A program made the position numbers and the translations under genes. Positions 34,182 through 43,145 of a stretch of DNA of 64,000 nucleotides are shown here, one piece after another. Numbering within the stretch: position 1 is the stretch's first letter; every line of letters starts with the position of its first letter. This DNA comes from Lysobacterales bacterium. GTDB lineage: Bacteria; Pseudomonadota; Gammaproteobacteria; Xanthomonadales; SZUA-5. The notes below the pieces were generated by a model that was not told the DNA's origin, searched no databases, and was given only the letters and a program-made list of their open reading frames with translations. The DNA is taken from assembly GCA_022844135.1 (NCBI GenBank), contig JALHMG010000001.1, positions 157,021 through 221,020 of the forward strand. The letters are read 5' to 3'.

Positions 34182-35321
34182 ATGAAACTCCAAGGCCTTA
34201 AAGTCCTCGACCTTTCGCTGTTCCTGCCCGGTCCGCATCTGACGATGATGCTGGCCGATCATGGTGCGCAGGTCATCAAGATCGAACCGCCGTCGGGCGA
34301 GCCGGTGCGCGGCGTGGGCTTGCGTCAGGGCGAGCATTCGGTGTGGTTCCGGAACACGCATCGCGGCAAGCAGAGCGTTGTGTTGAATCTGAAGAACGCC
34401 GCCGATCTCGAGGTGCTGCTGGCGCTCAGCGATCAGGCCGATGTGTTTGTCGAAGCGTTTCGTCCTGGCGTGATGGATCGGCTTGGGCTCAGTGCGGACT
34501 TGCTGCGCTTTCGTAATCCGCGCCTGGTCGTGTGCTCGATCGCAGCCTTCGGGCAATCAGGACCGCTGCGCGACAAACCCGCGCACGATCTGGCCATCCA
34601 GGCGATGAGCGGCGCGGTGAGCGTGAATCTGGGTAGCGATGGCCAGCCGTGCAATCCGAACATGCCGGCCGCCGATATGGCGGCGTCGTTGATGGCGCTG
34701 TCCGGCATCTTGATGGCCCTGTACCGCCGCCAGAGCACCGGACATGGCGATTACATCGATATCTCGATGCAGGATGCGCTGATGGCGTGGATGCCAAACG
34801 TGACCGGGCCGATCTTTGCCGAGGACCGCGCGCCAGTCGCAAAGCACGAGCGTTCCTGGGGTGGCAACGCGTTGTATCGGATCTACGCCTGCAGCGACGG
34901 GCGCCATGTCGCGCTCGGCGGCAGCGAGCACAAGTTCGTTGAAGCGCTCGCGCGCGCGCTCGGCGTGTTCGAACTGGCAGTGCTTGCGGAGCAAGGGCCG
35001 GGTCCGCATCAGCAACCGCTGGTGGATGCGATTGCAACCGCGTTTGCGTCGCGCACATTGGCAGAGGTCAGTGCGCTGCTGGAGCCTCTGGATGTCTGCT
35101 GGGCGCCGGTGTTGAATCTTCACGAGGCCTGGAATTCCGAACAGGTTCGTGCGCGGCAAATGCGGATCGGAAACGAGGGATGCGACCACATTGGCGTGCC
35201 GATTCGCTTTAGCGACGAACCGGCCAGGCCGAATTGGCGTGTGCCCGGCTTGGATGAGGATGGCATCCATGTGCGTGCTGCCATATCGGCTGGGCGAAGC
35301 GGATGGGGAGACACGGAGTGA
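34182..35321 (+). CDS. CaiB/BaiF-type (family III) CoA transferase, 379 aa
   Basis: MKLQGLKVLDLSLFLPGPHL, IKIEPPSGEPVRG, and the catalytic aspartate in YIDISMQDALMAW identify the formyl-CoA transferase family, which moves CoA between carboxylic acids. Alpha-methylacyl-CoA racemase is a same-fold alternative. Start 34182 places the family motif at the N-terminus; an earlier ATG adds ten unconserved residues. Confidence 0.88.
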   Translation: MKLQGLKVLDLSLFLPGPHLTMMLADHGAQVIKIEPPSGEPVRGVGLRQGEHSVWFRNTHRGKQSVVLNLKNAADLEVLLALSDQADVFVEAFRPGVMDRLGLSADLLRFRNPRLVVCSIAAFGQSGPLRDKPAHDLAIQAMSGAVSVNLGSDGQPCNPNMPAADMAASLMALSGILMALYRRQSTGHGDYIDISMQDALMAWMPNVTGPIFAEDRAPVAKHERSWGGNALYRIYACSDGRHVALGGSEHKFVEALARALGVFELAVLAEQGPGPHQQPLVDAIATAFASRTLAEVSALLEPLDVCWAPVLNLHEAWNSEQVRARQMRIGNEGCDHIGVPIRFSDEPARPNWRVPGLDEDGIHVRAAISAGRSGWGDTE

Positions 35322-35503
35322 TTCGTTCTGTCATTCGATGGCTGCGACCGACAACCCAAGAGCCTGTCGGCCTTGAAGACCAGGGCAAGAGGACAAGAGG
35401 TCACGAGGGCACGCGCAACCTGCGGGTGTCTTCCCAATGCATCGGTGTCGGCCGATGCGAATCAAGAGAACGGTCGCACGTGCCCTCGTGCCCTCGCGCC
35501 CTC

Positions 35504-36517
35504 GTGCCCTCGCTTTTCTACTCAGTGCTCACCGCGACCGTCCTGTTTCTTGCCGCGTGCTCGACGACGTCACCGCCCACCACTACCCTGCAACCGCCCA
35601 CCGATACCGCAACGGTCGAACTGGACGCGGGCCTGGCGCGCATCAGCGAGTGGTTCGCGGGCGACTTCGACAACTATGCGCAGGTGGTCACCGGGCGCGA
35701 AGCGAAATCGGCCTTCGTGCATGAGCGCATCCACTTGAGCTTCGTTCCTGTGGAGGTGCCGGCCATCGGCGGGTCGGTGTTTTTCGCCAGACAGTCGCTG
35801 GACGACGATCCACGGCCGATCCGGCTGCGGTTGTATCGTTTTGCGATGGAGGGCGAGCGCATTCGACTCGATCAGTATCGTTTCAACGACGAGGCGCCGT
35901 GGCGTGGCGCCCTGGATGCGCAGCGACTGCGTGAACTGAGCCGATCGGCGCTCAGCGTAGCGCCCGATTGCGCCGTGTACTTTTCATACGACCCTGCCCG
36001 CGAGCGCTTCATCGGTGCGACGGAAGCCGGCAAATGCCGCGTCGCCTCGGAGCGTTTCGAGGCTGGCGTGGTGGTCGAAGACCGCATTGAGATTGCGCGC
36101 GACGAGGTGCTCGTCGCCAGCAGCGCTCGCGATGCGAACGGGAACCTGATTTACGGTCATCCGCAGGGCGTGGCGCATCGCCATCGCAAGGCGCAGTGGT
36201 TTGGCGGCCTTGTGGTGGTCAACGAGGCAGGACGCAATGCCCGTCCCGATCAGCGCGACTGGCGCACGCTCAGGGACGTTCGCATCCACAACGAAGGTGG
36301 ATGGTTGCCGCTCGTTGGTGGCGATGGCCGACGGCTTGGTATCTCCTTGCGACTGGCGCGCGTGCGCTTCGGCGACGATCCGGACCCGGCTCTGGTGCTT
36401 TATGTCCTCGACGACGCCACCGGTCAGTCCATCTCCTATGCGCTGGCCGATGCAACGAGCAAGCGCATCGGCATCAACCTGAAATGGGTGCAAGTGCAAT
36501 TGCAGCTTAGCCGTTGA
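35504..36517 (+). CDS. CpcT/CpeT-type lipoprotein, 337 aa
   Basis: Starting at GTG 35504 the protein has a lipoprotein signal (VPSLFYSVLTATVLFLAACS) and then a CpeT fold: ISEWFAGDFDNYAQVV, the FVPVEVPAIGGSVFFARQSL region and CAVYFSYDPARERFIGATEA. CpeT proteins attach bilins to phycoerythrin in cyanobacteria; in a non-phototroph the role is unknown. A longer in-frame start at 35303 overlaps the CoA transferase and crosses a GTGCCCTCG-type low-complexity tract, so I reject it. Confidence 0.8.
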   Translation: MPSLFYSVLTATVLFLAACSTTSPPTTTLQPPTDTATVELDAGLARISEWFAGDFDNYAQVVTGREAKSAFVHERIHLSFVPVEVPAIGGSVFFARQSLDDDPRPIRLRLYRFAMEGERIRLDQYRFNDEAPWRGALDAQRLRELSRSALSVAPDCAVYFSYDPARERFIGATEAGKCRVASERFEAGVVVEDRIEIARDEVLVASSARDANGNLIYGHPQGVAHRHRKAQWFGGLVVVNEAGRNARPDQRDWRTLRDVRIHNEGGWLPLVGGDGRRLGISLRLARVRFGDDPDPALVLYVLDDATGQSISYALADATSKRIGINLKWVQVQLQLSR

Positions 36518-36599
36518 TTTCCCGGCGCCCTGCGTGCGACGCATGCGCAGAGCGGTTTCAAAACCGGAACCGGGCCTGCTGCGGGAAATGTCGGCACGC

Positions 36600-37922
36600 T
36601 CAGGTTGCCGCCTCCACACCGCGCGCCGCCACGGACACCAACCAGGCCAGTTCGTCGGGCGTCGCTACGTAGGGCGGCATGAAGTAAACGGTATTGCCCA
36701 ACGGCCGCAGTAGTGCGCCTTCGGTGAGCGCGTGCTGATAGACGCGCAGCCCGCGGCGTTCTTGCCATGGGTAAGGTTGACCCTTGCCATCGACCAGATC
36801 GAAAGCCGCGATCATGCCCATGCGCCGAATGCCGCGGACGTGCGGGTGGCCGGCGAGTTCGCGGAGCGCTTTGTCCATGGCAGTGCCCAGCTTGGCGTTT
36901 CGCGCCAGCACCGGTTCGGTGGCGAAGATGTCCAGGCTTGCCAACGCTGCCGCGCAAGCCAGAGGATTGCCGGTGAAGCTGTGCGAATGCAGGAAGGCCT
37001 TGAGCGTCCGGTACTCGTCGTAAAAGGCAGCGTACACATGCTCGTTGGTCAGCACGCAGGAAAGCGGCAGGTAGCCACCGGTAAGGCCTTTCCCAAGGCA
37101 CAGGAAATCCGGCCGAATGCCGGCTTTTTGATGGGCGAACATAGCGCCGGTGCGGCCAAAGCCGACCGCGACTTCGTCGGCGATCAGGTGCACCGAATAT
37201 CGATCGCACAACGAGCGCAGCCGCGAGAGGAAACCCGGGTCGTGCATACGCATGCCTGCCGCACATTGCACCAAGGGTTCGATGACCACGGCCGCCACCG
37301 TTTCGGCGTAGGTCTCAAGCAGGGTGCGGAGCGCATCGAGGGAGGCAGCGGATGCGGCCGGATCGACCGAGCCGAACGCGCCACTGGGCGAGGGCGCGAC
37401 CAGAGGATCGAGCAGCAGCGCGCCGTAGGTTTCGCGGTACAGCGGGACTTGCGTCATCGACAACGCGCCCAGCGTTTCGCCGTGGTACGCGCCATCGAAA
37501 ACGACAAATCGCTGTTTGCCCGGCTGGCCGACATTGCGCCAGAAATGAAAACTCATTTTCAGCGCAACTTCGATTGCAGCGGAACCCGAGTCGGCATAAA
37601 ACACCCGCGAAAATGGCGGCCCGACGAGCGCCAGCAGGCGTTCTGCGAGTTCGATGGCAGGCCGATGCGTGAAGCCGGCGAGGATGACATGTTCGAGCGT
37701 ATGCGCTTGCTTTGCTACGGCTGCGCTGATGGTGGGATTGGCGTGACCGAACAAATTCACCCACCAGCTGGAAATGCCGTCGAAATAGCGTTTGCCGCTT
37801 TCGGCAATCAACCACGGGCCTTCGCCGCGCGCGATGGGAACCAGCGGCAACCACTCGTGGTCTTGCATTTGCGTGCACGGGTGCCACAGCACGCGTAGAT
37901 CGCGAGCGCAAAGGTCACTCAC
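36600..37922 (-). CDS. bioA: Adenosylmethionine-8-amino-7-oxononanoate aminotransferase, 440 aa
   Basis: BioA makes 7,8-diaminopelargonate from KAPA using SAM as amino donor, the third biotin-ring step, with PLP. WHPCTQM, SSWWVNLFGHANP, YADSGSAAIEVALKMSFHFW, the LIADEVAVGFGRTG segment and the PLP lysine in CLGKGLTGGYLPLS are all present and the length is standard. No other bio genes are adjacent. It is divergent from gspG across about 90 bp. Confidence 0.95.
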   Translation of the reverse strand: MSDLCARDLRVLWHPCTQMQDHEWLPLVPIARGEGPWLIAESGKRYFDGISSWWVNLFGHANPTISAAVAKQAHTLEHVILAGFTHRPAIELAERLLALVGPPFSRVFYADSGSAAIEVALKMSFHFWRNVGQPGKQRFVVFDGAYHGETLGALSMTQVPLYRETYGALLLDPLVAPSPSGAFGSVDPAASAASLDALRTLLETYAETVAAVVIEPLVQCAAGMRMHDPGFLSRLRSLCDRYSVHLIADEVAVGFGRTGAMFAHQKAGIRPDFLCLGKGLTGGYLPLSCVLTNEHVYAAFYDEYRTLKAFLHSHSFTGNPLACAAALASLDIFATEPVLARNAKLGTAMDKALRELAGHPHVRGIRRMGMIAAFDLVDGKGQPYPWQERRGLRVYQHALTEGALLRPLGNTVYFMPPYVATPDELAWLVSVAARGVEAAT

Positions 37923-38015
37923 ATTGGACCGCCTTGGTACAGGAGCTTGTCATTACCCGCTCATCTTAGTTGATCTCAGAGAATACGCCGGAGCTATGAT
38001 GCTGCGAACGAACAT

Positions 38016-38438
38016 ATGGACAATTCCATGTCGCGCCAAGCTGGCTTCACTTTGCTCGAAATCCTGGTAGTGGTGTCGATCATTGCCATCTTGTCGACGG
38101 TCGTGATCGTCAATCTCGCCGATGAGCCCGGCGAGGCGCGCGTTGCGCGCGCTAAACAGGACATCGCCTCGCTGGTCAGTGCGCTCGAAATGTACAAGCT
38201 CGACAACATCCAGTATCCGTCCACGCAACAAGGGCTGGAGGCGCTGACCGCGCGGCCCAGCGGCGAACCTGCGGCGCCCAACTGGAAGCCTTATGTGCAA
38301 AAGCTGCCGCCGGATCCGTGGGGCCGGCCTTATCAGTATTTGAGCCCAGGACAGCGTGGCAGCTTCGATGTGTTCTCGCTCGGCGCCGACGGCAAAATCG
38401 GCGGCGATGGCGAGAACGCTGATGTAGGCAACTGGTAG
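38016..38438 (+). CDS. gspG: Type II secretion major pseudopilin GspG, 140 aa
   Basis: Prepilin leader with cleavage at Gly-Phe in SRQAGFTLLEILVVVSIIAI, with the conserved Glu5. The C-terminal DPWGRPYQYLSPGQRGSFDV then FSLGADGKIGGDG holds the calcium-site loop of GspG. It polymerises into the pseudopilus that pushes exoproteins through the outer membrane. First of five genes gspGHIJK in tight order. Confidence 0.95.
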   Translation: MDNSMSRQAGFTLLEILVVVSIIAILSTVVIVNLADEPGEARVARAKQDIASLVSALEMYKLDNIQYPSTQQGLEALTARPSGEPAAPNWKPYVQKLPPDPWGRPYQYLSPGQRGSFDVFSLGADGKIGGDGENADVGNW

Positions 38439-38444
38439 CGAGAT

Positions 38445-38921
38445 ATGCATAGCGTGCGCGGCTTCACCCTGCTGGAAACGCTGGTGGTCGTAGCGCTCAT
38501 TGCCATCATCGCCGGCAGCGTGGTCTTGAGCGCTGGCGCTGGTACCGCACGCGAGCTGGAGACGCATGCTCAGCGTCTGCGCGTGGTCGCCGAATTGGTG
38601 TGCGATAAAGCTACGATCGAGGCGGGGTTCTTTGGGCTCGGCTTTGCGCAGCGCGCCTATAGCGGCTTTCGTTTTGGCAACAACGGTTGGGAGCCGGTAC
38701 GCGAGAGCGGACCGCTGGTCGCGCATGCATTGCCCGAGGGGTATTCCTTGCGTCGAGGAGAAGCGCCCTTAGAGCGCGACTTGCCGGGCGAGCCGCAATG
38801 GATTTGCTCGCCCGCTGGCGATAGTGCGCCCCTGGATGTCATCGTCGCCAGCGCCGACGGCGAGTGGCGCATTGGCATAGACGAGCAGGGTCGATGGCAA
38901 ACAGCCGCGGTTTCACGCTGA
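38445..38921 (+). CDS. gspH: Type II secretion pseudopilin GspH, 158 aa
   Basis: Leader VRGFTLLETLVVVALIAIIA with Gly-Phe cleavage and Glu5, then a globular beta domain rich in Arg and Glu. GspH is a minor pseudopilin at the pseudopilus tip. Six bases after gspG, it overlaps gspI by 28 bp. Confidence 0.9.
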   Translation: MHSVRGFTLLETLVVVALIAIIAGSVVLSAGAGTARELETHAQRLRVVAELVCDKATIEAGFFGLGFAQRAYSGFRFGNNGWEPVRESGPLVAHALPEGYSLRRGEAPLERDLPGEPQWICSPAGDSAPLDVIVASADGEWRIGIDEQGRWQTAAVSR

Positions 38922-39280
38922 TCGAGGTGCTCGTGGCGCTCGCCGTTCTGGCGATTGCGCTGTCGGCTGCGGTAATGGCGTCTGGCCAATATGCGCGTGG
39001 ACAGGCGCAGCGCCAGGAGCTGGTGTTCGCGCGCATGGTCGCGGCGAATGTGATTGCCGAGGCGCGCCTCGCCGAGCGTTGGCCGCAAGCTGGCGAGCGC
39101 GACGGCGATGCGCAAATGGCTGGGCGCGATTGGCGCTGGCGATTGCGCGTCAGCGATACGCCCGATGGCGATATCCGGCGGCTCGATGCCAGCGTCTTCG
39201 CTGCCGATGCCGATCCGGCTGTCGACACGCCGATCGCCACGGTCACCGGTTTTGCCGGCGCGCGATCGAGAACGCCATGA
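38894..39280 (+). CDS. gspI: Type II secretion pseudopilin GspI, 128 aa
   Basis: Start at ATG 38894 gives MANSRGFTLIEVLVALAVLA, a short perfect prepilin leader; the earlier in-frame ATG at 38864 lies deeper in gspH. GspI forms the tip trimer with GspJ and GspK. The stop overlaps the gspJ start (ATGA). Confidence 0.9.
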   Translation: MANSRGFTLIEVLVALAVLAIALSAAVMASGQYARGQAQRQELVFARMVAANVIAEARLAERWPQAGERDGDAQMAGRDWRWRLRVSDTPDGDIRRLDASVFAADADPAVDTPIATVTGFAGARSRTP

Positions 39281-39873
39281 AAGCTCGCGGTTTCACGCTG
39301 ATCGAGATTCTGGTCGCGCTGGCGGTGTTCTCGGTGATCGCCGTGATGTCGTATCAGGGTCTCGCCGGCATGGCGCGCAACCAGGAAGGCATTGAGCGCG
39401 CAGCCGAGCGCCAGCGCGCTATCGAGTTGGCGATGCTGCGACTGGAGCGCGATTTGACCCAGGCGCTTGCGCGTCCTGCGCGTGGACCCTACGGGGAAAA
39501 CTTGCCGGCGATGGTGGGCGGCGAGCAAGGCGCCGAGTGGACCACGCTCGATCTTGTTGCAGCGCAGGGCGGCGTCGGGCCGCAAACGCTGCGCGTCTCG
39601 TACGCGCTCGTGGGCAGCGATTGGCGACGGCGCGCTGATCAGGTTGTCGATCGCTCGCCGCGCGACACCGCGCGCGCGCGCGTGGCGCTGGCAGACGTCG
39701 AGCGTGTCAGTTGGCGTTACATCGATAGTGGCGTGACGCGCGTCGACCAGTGGCCGCCGCGCCTTGGAAGCCTGCCGCCCGAACGTTTGCCGCGGGCGGT
39801 AGAAGTGCGACTGGTGCTCGCCGATGTCGGCGAAATCGTGCGTCTGATCGAATTGCCGGAGACCGCGCTGTGA
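39277..39873 (+). CDS. gspJ: Type II secretion pseudopilin GspJ, 198 aa
   Basis: MKARGFTLIEILVALAVFSV has the Gly-Phe cleavage site and Glu5. The rest fits GspJ (RAIELAMLRLERDLTQALAR, RVSWRYIDSG). The start overlaps the gspI stop, and its own TGA overlaps the GTG at 39870 that now begins gspK. Confidence 0.92.
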   Translation: MKARGFTLIEILVALAVFSVIAVMSYQGLAGMARNQEGIERAAERQRAIELAMLRLERDLTQALARPARGPYGENLPAMVGGEQGAEWTTLDLVAAQGGVGPQTLRVSYALVGSDWRRRADQVVDRSPRDTARARVALADVERVSWRYIDSGVTRVDQWPPRLGSLPPERLPRAVEVRLVLADVGEIVRLIELPETAL

Positions 39874-40928
39874 CCCGGTCTTCGCGCGTCGCAATCGCTT
39901 TTCGGTGCGCGGACCCACAGTTCGCATCCGCGCTCAACGCCGAGAACAACCTGCGGACCACAGTTCCGCGAAAAACCATTCAACCGCGCACTCAGAACCT
40001 CCCGCACAAGCAGCGCGGCGTGGCGCTGTTGATGGCACTGCTGGTGGTCGCCATCGCGACGCTCATCGCCGTTCGGATCTTCAGCATCTCCACCACCAGC
40101 ATTGCGCGCACCGAATCGCAGGCGCGTCTGGATGACGCCATGCACCTGTCCAAAGGCATGGAGGATTGGGCCATCGTGCTGCTGTGGCGCGATGCCGAAT
40201 CCGGCGATGGCATCGATACGCGCAACGACACTTGGGCCGCCACCTTGCCTCCCTTACCAGTCCCCGGCGGTTTGGTGGCCGGCAAGCTGGAGGATTTGGA
40301 TGGTCGCTTCAATCTCAACTCGCTGGTGCGCAACGGCGCGCGAGATCCGGTGGCGATGGCGCGTTTCGCGCGATTGCTGACCGCGCTCAAGATCGACCCG
40401 GCGCTGGCGGATGTGGCCGCCGATTGGATCGATGGCGATGCGCAAGTCCAGGGCCAGGGCGCGGAGGACCTGGAGTATTTGCGCGCCGATCCGCCGTATC
40501 GGGCTGCCAATCGTGCCTTCGTGCACATCTCTGAAATGCGCAAACTCAAAGGCGTCGACGACAAAATTTACGCGCGTCTGGCGCCAGAGATTGCGGCGTT
40601 GCCGATCGCGACTGGCTTTAACGTCAACACCGCGAGCGTTGCTGGTTTCATGAGCCTCGCCGATGGCATCAGCGAGGAGTTAGCCAAGCGCCTGTGGGCG
40701 CAAGGCCGCGCGCAATACCGCAACATTACCGATGTTGTCGATGCCATCACCCAGGCCGGTGTGGCGCTCGATCCGGCCTCCATGCAGGACCTGAAAGTGT
40801 CCTCGAACTTTTTCATTGCCCGCGCCGACGTCAAGCTCGGCGATCGAGAGTTTCGCTTCTACAGCCTCATCGAACGCACGCCAGCCGGCGGGCGTGTGCG
40901 GCAGCGCTCGCAGGGGGCGTTTTTCTGA
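39870..40928 (+). CDS. gspK: Type II secretion pseudopilin GspK, 352 aa, with an enlarged leader
   Basis: The hydrophobic helix follows KQRG (VALLMALLVVAIATLIAVRI) and, as in other GspK proteins, lacks Glu5. The large alpha-domain with LDGRFNLNSLV and the later FNVNTASV segment is complete. With the only available start, GTG 39870, the leader is about 50 residues instead of the usual 6-10. Part of the extension is a copy of the GTAC repeat (39897-39925). Either the long leader is used or a non-standard start nearer 40010 is. Confidence 0.85.
   Translation: MTRSSRVAIAFRCADPQFASALNAENNLRTTVPRKTIQPRTQNLPHKQRGVALLMALLVVAIATLIAVRIFSISTTSIARTESQARLDDAMHLSKGMEDWAIVLLWRDAESGDGIDTRNDTWAATLPPLPVPGGLVAGKLEDLDGRFNLNSLVRNGARDPVAMARFARLLTALKIDPALADVAADWIDGDAQVQGQGAEDLEYLRADPPYRAANRAFVHISEMRKLKGVDDKIYARLAPEIAALPIATGFNVNTASVAGFMSLADGISEELAKRLWAQGRAQYRNITDVVDAITQAGVALDPASMQDLKVSSNFFIARADVKLGDREFRFYSLIERTPAGGRVRQRSQGAFF
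39897..39925. repeat. Single diverged copy of the GTAC repeat inside the gspK 5' end
   Basis: GCTTTTCGGTGCGCGGACCC then ACAGTTCGC corresponds to the tail, foot and hairpin of the repeat unit, with the hairpin weakened. It is translated as part of the long GspK leader. Confidence 0.65.
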
Positions 40929-40975
40929 AGTCTTGTGTGTTGTTGTGTATGAGTCGATGCGATAGCTTCGCGGAC

Positions 40976-41221
40976 ATGAGAGTTGAGATCGACATCGACG
41001 ACGACATTCTGCGCGATGCTCGCGAGCGAGCTGCCCGCCATTCGATCAGCATTGACGCAGTTATCAATCAACTCGCGCGATCAGGCATTCAAGCGCTGAG
41101 CGGCATTCTCGTTGGTGCGGTTGGGTCGACGGCGCGATTCGGGTTTGCGCCTAAGCATGCCGCAGGTCGCGTTGTCAGTAACAAAATGATCGATCGACTG
41201 CGCGCTGAAGTCGGGGATTAG
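40976..41221 (+). CDS. VapB-like antitoxin without a partner, 81 aa
   Basis: MRVEIDIDDDILRDARERAA then RHSISIDAVINQLARSGI is the ribbon-helix-helix pattern of VapB/CopG-type antitoxins. A PIN-domain toxin would be expected just downstream, but the next 45 bp lead only to a convergent small membrane gene. It may be an orphan transcription regulator or the relic of a lost module. Confidence 0.65.
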   Translation: MRVEIDIDDDILRDARERAARHSISIDAVINQLARSGIQALSGILVGAVGSTARFGFAPKHAAGRVVSNKMIDRLRAEVGD

Positions 41222-41267
41222 CGAGCCTCGACATCGGGCGGTCGCCTTGTCTCTGATTTTCAGTGGG

Positions 41268-41462
41268 TCAACGTAAGAATAGCCAACCCAGGTAGACGAC
41301 GAGGAATAGCCATGAAAGCGTCATGGTGACTACTCCCGCGAGCACCATCAGCTTTGCATTGAAGCTCAAGCCGACCAGCATCAGCAGCGCTGTTCCGAGC
41401 CAAAGGAGAAGGTAGCCGCCAGCAAAAAACCGTTCGGTTCTATTTGGTCTCATAGACACCAA
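41268..41462 (-). CDS. Small two-helix membrane protein, 64 aa
   Basis: Two hydrophobic helices (FFAGGYLLLWLGTALLMLVG and a second near residues 38-62) after a basic N-terminus, which predicts the N-terminus inside. No family is recognised. It lies between the antitoxin-like gene and the HerA-like ATPase on the opposite strand. Composition supports a real gene, but no family comparison was possible. Confidence 0.5.
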   Translation of the reverse strand: MVSMRPNRTERFFAGGYLLLWLGTALLMLVGLSFNAKLMVLAGVVTMTLSWLFLVVYLGWLFLR

Positions 41463-41564
41463 TTTGGCGAAGACTGCTGCTTTCGTCTCGTGCCACAGGT
41501 CACGCCAGCAAGCGAACGCACAGGCCAGCTATTCTCTGGGCTACCACGCCAGCAGAATTCCGTT

Positions 41565-43145
41565 ATGACCCATCTTCTTACTGCCCGCGGTCCGCGCGAT
41601 TTGTCGGTATTGCTCAAACTCGCCAATCGCCACGGGCTGATCGCAGGTGCCACCGGCACGGGCAAAAGCGTCTCGTTAATGGTGCTGGCCGAAGGTTTCT
41701 CCAAAGCCGGCGTCCCCGTGTTTCTGGCTGACGTGAAAGGCGATCTGGCGGGCCTGTCGCAAGCGGCGCAGATGAGCGACAAGTTAGGCAAGCGCCTGGA
41801 TATGCTCGGGATCAGGGACCGTTGGCAGCCGCACGCCAGTCCGGTGGTGTTCTGGGACATCTACGGTCAGAACGGACATCCGCTGCGAACCACGATCAGC
41901 GAGATGGGCCCGATTTTGCTGGCGCGCCTGCTGGAATTGAACGAGATCCAGCAGGGTGTGCTCAACATCGCGTTTCGCGTGGCCGATGAGGAAGGCTTGC
42001 TGCTGATCGATTTGAACGATCTGCGCGCGATGCTGACCTACGTCGCCGAAAACGCCAAGGCGATTTCGGCCGAGTACGGACTGGTATCCGCCGCTTCGAT
42101 TGCCGCCGTGCAGCGCGCGGTCCTGGGACTGGAAGACGCTGGCGCACAGGCGTTCTTTGGCGAGCCTGCGTTCGAGTTGAAGGAGTTTTTCCGTATCTCG
42201 CCGCAGGGCCATGGCGTCATCAATTTGATGGCGGCCGAGCAGCTGATCCTGCGGCCGAAGCTGTATTCCAGTTTTCTTTTGTGGCTGCTGTCGGAACTCT
42301 TCGAGCAGTTGCCGGAGGTGGGCGATCTCGACAAGCCGAAAATGGTGTTCTTCTTCGACGAAGCGCACCTTTTGTTCGACGATGCACCACCGGCGCTGGT
42401 GCAACGCGTCGAGCAAGTTGTCCGTCTCATTCGCAGCAAGGGCGTTGGCGTGTATTTCTGCAGCCAGAACCCCGACGATGTGCCGAACACGATTCTTGGG
42501 CAGCTTGGGCATCGCATCCAGCATGCGCTGCGGGCGTTCACGCCGCGCGATCAGAAAGCGGTCAAGAGCGCAGCGGAGACCTTCGTGGCGAACCCGCAAT
42601 TGAACGTTGTCGATGCGATCACGCAGTTGAATGTTGGTGAGGCTTTGGTGTCCTTTCTGGAGGACGGCGGGCGTCCGGGTATGGTCGAGCGCGCCTGGAT
42701 CATGACGCCGGGATGTCGCATCGGTGCCATTACGCCCGAGGAACGCGCGGCATTGCGCAGCGCATCGCCGGTCGGCACGCGTTTCGATACGCCGGTTGAT
42801 CGCGAATCCGCTTACGAGATTCTGAAGGCCCGGGCCGAAGGTCCGCCGCCGGAGCCGGTGGCGCCGCCGCCCGTGCAGCAAGGATCGGGCGAATGGTCTT
42901 TGAACTGGCCTTGGGGCAACAAGTCTGCCGGGTTGCCGCCACCGCCCGCGCCGGAAGCGAAACCGCGCGTGCGTACGCCGCCACGAAGTTCCGCGCCCGC
43001 GCCCGCGCCGGCACCGCGCGCGCCGCGAGCCAGCAATCGCCAGAGCGTCGGCGAGGCCTTCGCGAAATCGGTGGCGCGCACAGTCGGCAGCCAGCTGGGA
43101 CGGTCCGTGATTCGCGGCGTGTTGGGCGCGATCCTGCGGAAGTAG
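41565..43145 (+). CDS. HerA-like ATPase of the DUF853/YjgR family, 526 aa
   Basis: Walker A AGATGTGKSVS, Walker B MVFFFDEAHLLF and ANRHGLIAGAT place it in the FtsK/HerA superfamily, DUF853 (YjgR) group. The C-terminal 80 residues are a Pro/Ala linker and a basic tail GQxxSVxRGVxGxxLRK. The role of YjgR is not established. The start at 41565 fits; an earlier in-frame start adds unconserved residues. Confidence 0.88.
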   Translation: MTHLLTARGPRDLSVLLKLANRHGLIAGATGTGKSVSLMVLAEGFSKAGVPVFLADVKGDLAGLSQAAQMSDKLGKRLDMLGIRDRWQPHASPVVFWDIYGQNGHPLRTTISEMGPILLARLLELNEIQQGVLNIAFRVADEEGLLLIDLNDLRAMLTYVAENAKAISAEYGLVSAASIAAVQRAVLGLEDAGAQAFFGEPAFELKEFFRISPQGHGVINLMAAEQLILRPKLYSSFLLWLLSELFEQLPEVGDLDKPKMVFFFDEAHLLFDDAPPALVQRVEQVVRLIRSKGVGVYFCSQNPDDVPNTILGQLGHRIQHALRAFTPRDQKAVKSAAETFVANPQLNVVDAITQLNVGEALVSFLEDGGRPGMVERAWIMTPGCRIGAITPEERAALRSASPVGTRFDTPVDRESAYEILKARAEGPPPEPVAPPPVQQGSGEWSLNWPWGNKSAGLPPPPAPEAKPRVRTPPRSSAPAPAPAPRAPRASNRQSVGEAFAKSVARTVGSQLGRSVIRGVLGAILRK

